Shown here piece after piece: positions 59,768-64,000 of a stretch of 64,000 nt of DNA. Position 1 is the first letter of the stretch. Every line of letters starts with the position of its first letter. Below the pieces are notes generated by a model. It had not been told where the DNA came from. It searched no databases and worked only from the letters and a program-made list of their open reading frames with translations. Origin of the DNA: Thalassobacillus sp. CUG 92003 (GTDB lineage: Bacteria > Bacillota > Bacilli > Bacillales > Halobacillaceae). The stretch lies in NCBI RefSeq assembly GCF_013618635.1, contig NZ_JABLSJ010000001.1, forward strand, positions 310,001 to 374,000. Direction: 5' to 3'. The translations under genes and the position numbers were made by a program.

Positions 59768-60598
59768 ATGGCGACAGCCGCTAAAAAAAGTACATTTGAA
59801 AAAACGCTGGTCACGATTTTATTGGTCGTGGGAGGCATCGTGGTCTCCATCCCATTCTTCTGGATGGTGTCAAGTTCATTCAAACCGGAGAGTGAAGTGC
59901 TGCAAATTCCGCCGACCATCTTTCCGGAAAACCCGACATTGGCAAACTACGTGGAATTATTCCAGAGCTTGAATTTTGCCGTCTATTTACGCAACACCTT
60001 GATTATCGTTGTGTTTTCTTTTCTCGGGTTGTTATTTAACGCGATGGCCGGGTATGGATTTGCCAAATTCGAATTTAAAGGGCGCGAAAAAATCTTTTAC
60101 CTTGTGCTGGCGACCATGATGATTCCAGGGCAGGTGACCATGATTCCCGTGTATTTGCTTTTAAACGAAATGGGTCTCACAAATACGATGGCGGGGATCA
60201 TTTTACCCGGTTTAGCCGTCGCGTTCAGCATTTTCTTGTTCCGCCAGTTCATGACGACCATCCCCACGGACTTAATTGAGGCAGCACGGCTGGATGGGGC
60301 CGGTGAGTTTTATATATTTTTCCGGTTGATTATGCCGGTCGCCAAACCGATTTTTGCGGTCCAGGGTATCCTCACCTTTATTGCCGCCTGGAACAGTTTC
60401 TTATGGCCGTTGATCATTGCGAATGATGAAGGCTTATATACATTATCGGTGGGATTGTCCTTACTTCAGGGGCAATATGCGAATAATTTCGCCTTACAGA
60501 TGGCCGGCGCTGCTTTCATGGTTGTCCCGATCATCATTATATTTTCCTTTTTCCAGAAATTCATCGTGGAAGGATTTACGATGTCAGGTATCAAATAA
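59768..60598 (+). CDS. Sugar ABC transporter permease (CUT1, MalG-like)
   Basis: A 276-aa membrane protein with six TM segments and the EAA loop DLIEAARLDGAGEFYIF (about 177-193). It pairs with the preceding permease. ATG 59768 follows CGGAGGTGA; the frame opens at 59747 but without a site. No ATPase gene is present in the cluster; Bacilli normally share MsmX-type ATPases encoded elsewhere. Confidence 0.92.
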   Translation: MATAAKKSTFEKTLVTILLVVGGIVVSIPFFWMVSSSFKPESEVLQIPPTIFPENPTLANYVELFQSLNFAVYLRNTLIIVVFSFLGLLFNAMAGYGFAKFEFKGREKIFYLVLATMMIPGQVTMIPVYLLLNEMGLTNTMAGIILPGLAVAFSIFLFRQFMTTIPTDLIEAARLDGAGEFYIFFRLIMPVAKPIFAVQGILTFIAAWNSFLWPLIIANDEGLYTLSVGLSLLQGQYANNFALQMAGAAFMVVPIIIIFSFFQKFIVEGFTMSGIK

Positions 60599-60628
60599 AG
60601 GCGTGAAGATTGAAAAAGGAGTGATGGC

Positions 60629-62284
60629 ATGACAGCTACGTGGTGGCAGCGTTCCACTGTCTATCAAATTTACCCGCGAAGTTTCAACGATTCGAACGGT
60701 GATGGAGTCGGGGACATTCCCGGCATCATCGAGAAACTGGACTACCTCGTCGATTTGGGGATCGATATCATTTGGCTCAGCCCGGTCTATCAATCTCCGA
60801 ATGACGATAATGGGTATGACATCAGTGACTATTATGCGATTATGAGCGATTTTGGCACGATGGAAGACATGGAAAGATTAATTGCTGAAGCGCATAAACG
60901 AAATCTCGCGCTTATCATGGACCTTGTCATCAACCATACGTCAGATGAACATCCCTGGTTCAGGGAAGCCAGCACCTCGCGCAGCAATCCGTACCGCGAT
61001 TTTTATATTTGGCGCAGTGGAGACGAGGGGCCGCCGAGTGATTTGCGCTCCGTGTTCAGCGGGTCTGCATGGGAATACGATGCCAAAACGGATGCCTACT
61101 ATTTTCATTTGTTCAGCCGAAAACAGCCGGACTTGAACTTACACAATCAAGACGTGAGGCAGAAGATATATGAGATGATGCGTTATTGGCTGGAAAAAGG
61201 GATCAACGGTTTTCGTATGGATGTCATCGATCTGATAGGCAAAGAAGTGGATAGAGGAATCATCGCGAATGGTCCTAAACTCCATGAGTATTTGCAGGAG
61301 ATGAACAAAGAAGTGTTAGCGCCTTATCGTGACGCGATCATGACCGTCGGGGAAACGCCGTCAGTCGATCCGGAACAGGCGAAATTATACACGCGGCCGG
61401 ATCGTCACGAACTCGACATGGTATTCACGTTTGAGCACATGTCGCTCGATGAAGTGGCTGGAGAAGGAAAATGGGCCTTAAAGCCTTTGGATCTTCGAGA
61501 TTTAAAGCAGGTTCTAAGCAAGTGGCAGACGGCGCTTCATAAAGAAGGGTGGAACAGCCTCTATTGGAATAACCATGACCAGCCTCGAATTGTTTCCCGC
61601 TGGGGCGATGATACAGTTTATCGGGTCAAATCAGCCAAAATGCTTGCTACCGTGCTTCATTTGCTGCAAGGCACGCCGTATATTTACCAAGGTGAAGAAA
61701 TCGGCATGACGAATACGACGTTTAACAACAGTGAAGATTTTAAAGATATTGAAATGATCAACATGTATCATGAACGCATTGAGCAAGGGGATGACCCGGC
61801 TGATATCATGGCTTCGATTCAAGCTAAAGGGCGGGACCATGCCCGGACGCCTATGCAGTGGAACGACGGACACGAGGCAGGTTTTACGACAGGTGAACCG
61901 TGGATGAAGGTTAACCCCAACTACAGGGAGATTAATGCCGAGGCTGCTATGCGCGATCCTGAGTCTATCTATCATTATTATAAGCAGTTGATCCAGTTGC
62001 GAAAAAACTATGAGATTATCGTGCATGGCAGCTATCAGCTGGTGGATGCTGAGCATGCGGAAGTATTCGCTTATGTCAGGACGCTCGGGAGTGAAAAGTT
62101 GCTAGTGGTGGCTAATTTTTATACGGGGGAGCCTCATTTTGAATGGCCAGAGGAGTTGCGTGAGCTAACAACTGATATTTTAATCAGCAATTACGAGGAC
62201 CCACCTGGCGGGCAAAAGGACATCAAGCTGCGCCCCTATGAAGCAGTAGTTTATCTATTAAACCCAGTTACATCTCAATGTTGA
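60629..62284 (+). CDS. GH13 oligo-1,6-glucosidase (alpha-glucosidase)
   Basis: A 551-aa GH13 enzyme of the oligo-1,6-glucosidase subfamily. Conserved regions: DLVINHTSDEH, the QPDLN signature (KQPDLNLHN), GFRMDVIDLI (nucleophile Asp, near 199), the acid/base Glu in MTVGETPSV and NHDQPR. A Val after the nucleophile (RMDV) is associated with alpha-1,6 preference in this subfamily. It is cytoplasmic, with no signal peptide. It would hydrolyse isomaltose-like oligosaccharides imported by the ABC system. AAAAAGGAG precedes ATG. Confidence 0.92.
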   Translation: MTATWWQRSTVYQIYPRSFNDSNGDGVGDIPGIIEKLDYLVDLGIDIIWLSPVYQSPNDDNGYDISDYYAIMSDFGTMEDMERLIAEAHKRNLALIMDLVINHTSDEHPWFREASTSRSNPYRDFYIWRSGDEGPPSDLRSVFSGSAWEYDAKTDAYYFHLFSRKQPDLNLHNQDVRQKIYEMMRYWLEKGINGFRMDVIDLIGKEVDRGIIANGPKLHEYLQEMNKEVLAPYRDAIMTVGETPSVDPEQAKLYTRPDRHELDMVFTFEHMSLDEVAGEGKWALKPLDLRDLKQVLSKWQTALHKEGWNSLYWNNHDQPRIVSRWGDDTVYRVKSAKMLATVLHLLQGTPYIYQGEEIGMTNTTFNNSEDFKDIEMINMYHERIEQGDDPADIMASIQAKGRDHARTPMQWNDGHEAGFTTGEPWMKVNPNYREINAEAAMRDPESIYHYYKQLIQLRKNYEIIVHGSYQLVDAEHAEVFAYVRTLGSEKLLVVANFYTGEPHFEWPEELRELTTDILISNYEDPPGGQKDIKLRPYEAVVYLLNPVTSQC

Positions 62285-62320
62285 TTTTTCAAATGGGCAA
62301 TATATAAAGTTAAGCTCTTA

Positions 62321-62492
62321 GGTCCGTTGCGAAATATGAGTTTGGGGTGGCTGGGAAACAACTCGCTTTCCTGCGGGGAACCGGCAAGCCTCCTCGGTCG
62401 CTTCGCTCTCTGTGGGGTCTTGCCGAGCTCCTTTTTCCCGCGGGAGTCTCGCCGTTTCCCAGCCACCCCACTGAAATTTTGGTGAACGGACC
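62321..62492. repeat. 172-bp palindromic Bacillaceae-type repeat element
   Basis: Nested inverted repeats: outer GGTCCGTT (62321-62328) / AACGGACC (62485-62492), middle GGGGTGGCTGGGAAAC (62344-62359) / GTTTCCCAGCCACCCC (62454-62469) and inner arms with GCAAG / CTTGC around a CTTCG core. The GC-rich inner text (TCCTGCGGGGAA, CCCGCGGGAGTC) resembles palindromic repeats that recur in Bacillaceae genomes. It can form a long hairpin that would also act as a terminator after the GH13 gene. Small open frames on the minus strand here are not genes. Confidence 0.75.
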
Positions 62493-62729
62493 CTTCTAAA
62501 GGAGAAAACGAATGTAGCCTGAATTGCTTCAGAATGCCTGCATAGTAGTATTTTTGTGAACAATCTTGTTGGATATGCTGGGTTTCAATAGGGTCCCCTC
62601 CATCTTAGGAAGACCCTACCTATGTGGATTCGATAAATTCTATGTTTTTTTAATCTCGAAGCCTATTTTTTCAAATAACTACTTTTTTATTATTGAATGC
62701 TTAAGTAGGATGCATGGGAGGAGTCAGAC
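62493..62729. other. Non-coding leader before the GH35 gene
   Basis: I see no gene. A 7-bp hairpin TAGGGTC (62589-62595) / GACCCTA (62612-62618) and AT-rich sequence (62640-62700) lie before the ribosome binding site GGGAGGAG (62716-62723). No convincing promoter was found. Confidence 0.5.
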
Positions 62730-64000
62730 ATGACGGTTACTTTGACAGAAGGTAAATATCGGATAAATGACCAAGACGTTTTGTTGTATGGCGGGGAACT
62801 GCACTATTTTCGAATTCCCCGTTCAGATTGGGAACAGCGCATTGATTTATTAATCGACGCGGGCTGTAATCTCATCAGCACCTACGTCCCCTGGATTTGG
62901 CACGAATATGAGGAAGGCGCCTTTGATTTTACGGGGGAAACGGTAGCAGAACGCGATTTGCAACGTTTTCTAGAGCTGGCTGCGGCCAAAGGCTTGTACT
63001 GTCTTGTCCGGCCAGGCCCTTATATTATGGCTGAGGTACGGAACGAGGGGGTTCCGTCCTGGCTGTTGGAGCAATACCCGGAAGTGATCGCGAAGCAACA
63101 GAATGGTGAAGACCATCCCGCGCGTGTCGTCGCTTACATGCATCCTTTATTTCTGGAAAAAGTGAAACGTTGGTATGAAGCTGTCAATGCCATTATTGCG
63201 CCGCAACAAATCAGTCACGGCGGACCGGTGGTGACGTATCAGCTCTGTAATGAAATCGGCATGTTGCACTGGGTAACCAACACGTCTGATTATAACGAAG
63301 CGACGTTGCACTATTTCATTCATTTTTTAGAAAATAAATACGGCTCGATCGCTTTGTTTAATGAAGCATACGGACTGGATGCTCCGTCATTTGCAGCTTT
63401 TGTAGACACCTTTAAAACAGGGCTCACGGAAGACCATCCTTCTTTCCATTGGGAGTGGGGCCTGTTTTGGCGGACGTATATCAAGGATTACGCTGAGGTC
63501 TTAAGAAGCCTGGCGATTCATACGGGCATCAACGTGCCGTTCTTGATTAATGTCCATGGGTTTAAGAACTTTTCCATGTCGAGCCGCGGGGTGGATTATC
63601 CGATTGGTCTTTCCCAACTGTATGAGGCAGCTGGCTTGCCGAACACCCTTATGGCTGGCGATTTTTACCCAGGACACATCGGGCATGATACGTATCATGA
63701 CTTAGCCCTTAGTTGTGAATTTACGAAAGCGATTTCTTCACCTGAACAGCCTTTATTTTCAGCGGAGTTCCAATCCGGGCGATTGCAAGACCGACCGCGG
63801 CTATACCCGCAGGACTTGGATTTGAATACACGTACGTGCGTGGCTCATGGCATGAATGCCATTAATTATTATATGTTTGCAGCCGGGGAGAACCCGGACG
63901 ATATTGGGATATTTGGACGGCGTCACGATTGGCAGGCTCCGATAAATGCCAAGGGTGATACCCAGTTGAATTATGATCCAGCACAGCATCTAGGGCGCAT
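62730..64000 (+). CDS. GH35 beta-galactosidase, 3'-truncated by window end
   Basis: The first 423 codons of a family 35 glycoside hydrolase; no stop before the window edge. The N-terminal barrel shows GGELHYFRIPRSDWEQRI (about 19-36), TYVPWIWHEYEEG, RPGPYIMAEVRNEGVPSWL (acid-binding region; here the usual W-x-N-GG reads RNEGVPSW), YQLCNEIG (acid/base Glu, near 174) and SAEFQSG (nucleophile Glu, near 345). It has no signal peptide. It hydrolyses terminal beta-galactosides from oligosaccharides imported by the upstream transporter. Strong GGGAGGAG site before ATG. Confidence 0.88.
   Translation, partial: MTVTLTEGKYRINDQDVLLYGGELHYFRIPRSDWEQRIDLLIDAGCNLISTYVPWIWHEYEEGAFDFTGETVAERDLQRFLELAAAKGLYCLVRPGPYIMAEVRNEGVPSWLLEQYPEVIAKQQNGEDHPARVVAYMHPLFLEKVKRWYEAVNAIIAPQQISHGGPVVTYQLCNEIGMLHWVTNTSDYNEATLHYFIHFLENKYGSIALFNEAYGLDAPSFAAFVDTFKTGLTEDHPSFHWEWGLFWRTYIKDYAEVLRSLAIHTGINVPFLINVHGFKNFSMSSRGVDYPIGLSQLYEAAGLPNTLMAGDFYPGHIGHDTYHDLALSCEFTKAISSPEQPLFSAEFQSGRLQDRPRLYPQDLDLNTRTCVAHGMNAINYYMFAAGENPDDIGIFGRRHDWQAPINAKGDTQLNYDPAQHLGR

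Noticed and set aside
62275-62563. Two minus-strand open frames (62275-62466 and 62318-62563)
   Set aside because: They lie within the palindromic element and its flanks, with no ribosome binding site and biased Arg/Lys/Pro composition caused by the repeat.
1-64000. Transposase, integrase or phage genes explaining the repeats
   Set aside because: None of the translated frames shows a transposase, recombinase or phage signature, so any mobilising enzyme must be elsewhere.

Overview
The window looks like the chromosome of a Bacillaceae bacterium (low-to-middle GC Firmicute). The signs are strong AGGAGG-type ribosome binding sites, sigma-A promoters, cre-like CcpA sites, PRD-type PTS regulators, a LutABC lactate system, MotAB of the Bacillus type and an MntR-like operator. 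I see no rRNA, tRNA, CRISPR, phage or transposase genes. The region is a stretch of catabolic islands, and two families of non-coding repeats are scattered through part of it.

Layout. (1) 0.05-8.9 kb: a DeoR regulator, then an operon with a consensus promoter encoding an AraB-type ribulokinase, an Rpe-family epimerase, a ribokinase and a RhaSTPQ/LsrB-like sugar ABC transporter. (2) 9.0-16.7 kb: rhamnulose-1-phosphate aldolase/lactaldehyde dehydrogenase fusion, RhaI-type L-rhamnose isomerase and rhamnulokinase, followed by lutABC. Together these can take L-rhamnose to DHAP plus L-lactate and L-lactate to pyruvate. (3) 16.7-17.2 kb: a 582-bp intergenic region holding an 81-bp higher-order tandem repeat. 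(4) 17.2-30.7 kb: two adjacent paralogous ascorbate-type PTS clusters, each with a PRD regulator and separate EIIA, EIIB and EIIC. The first also has a split transketolase and a HAD phosphatase; the second a COG1735 (phosphotriesterase-like) lactonase, a creatininase-family hydrolase and a SIS-domain protein. (5) 31.1-36.8 kb: sodium:solute symporter, YtcJ-type amidohydrolase, a 5TM-GGDEF diguanylate cyclase, a ZIP metal transporter under an MntR-like box, and a small membrane protein.

(6) 37.0-53.0 kb: a long acyl-CoA operon (two acyl-CoA dehydrogenases, two SDRs, acyl-CoA ligase, TetR, 3-hydroxyacyl-CoA dehydrogenase, two enoyl-CoA hydratases, thioesterase, APH-family kinase, ComB-like phosphatase, quinone oxidoreductase), followed by a carboxyltransferase and a second ligase. 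The first dehydrogenase strongly resembles the dehydrogenase half of ACAD11, and the APH kinase matches the other half. This points to 4-hydroxyacyl-CoA catabolism (LvaA/LvaC logic), here with a translationally coupled ComB-family phosphatase that I know in no such pathway. (7) 53.2-54.8 kb: motAB. (8) 54.9-64.0 kb: a divergent glycoside island: GH3 beta-glucosidase on the minus strand; an ABC sugar transporter without its ATPase, a GH13 oligo-1,6-glucosidase and a GH35 beta-galactosidase (cut by the window end) on the plus strand. The two arms share an identical 13-bp operator.

Between 30.8 and 54.9 kb, ten copies of a roughly 48-bp intergenic element beginning with GTACCTGGTAC sit mostly just after stop codons. 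One copy supplies the stop codons of two convergent genes, and two copies face each other to form a large hairpin. I found no copy outside this stretch.
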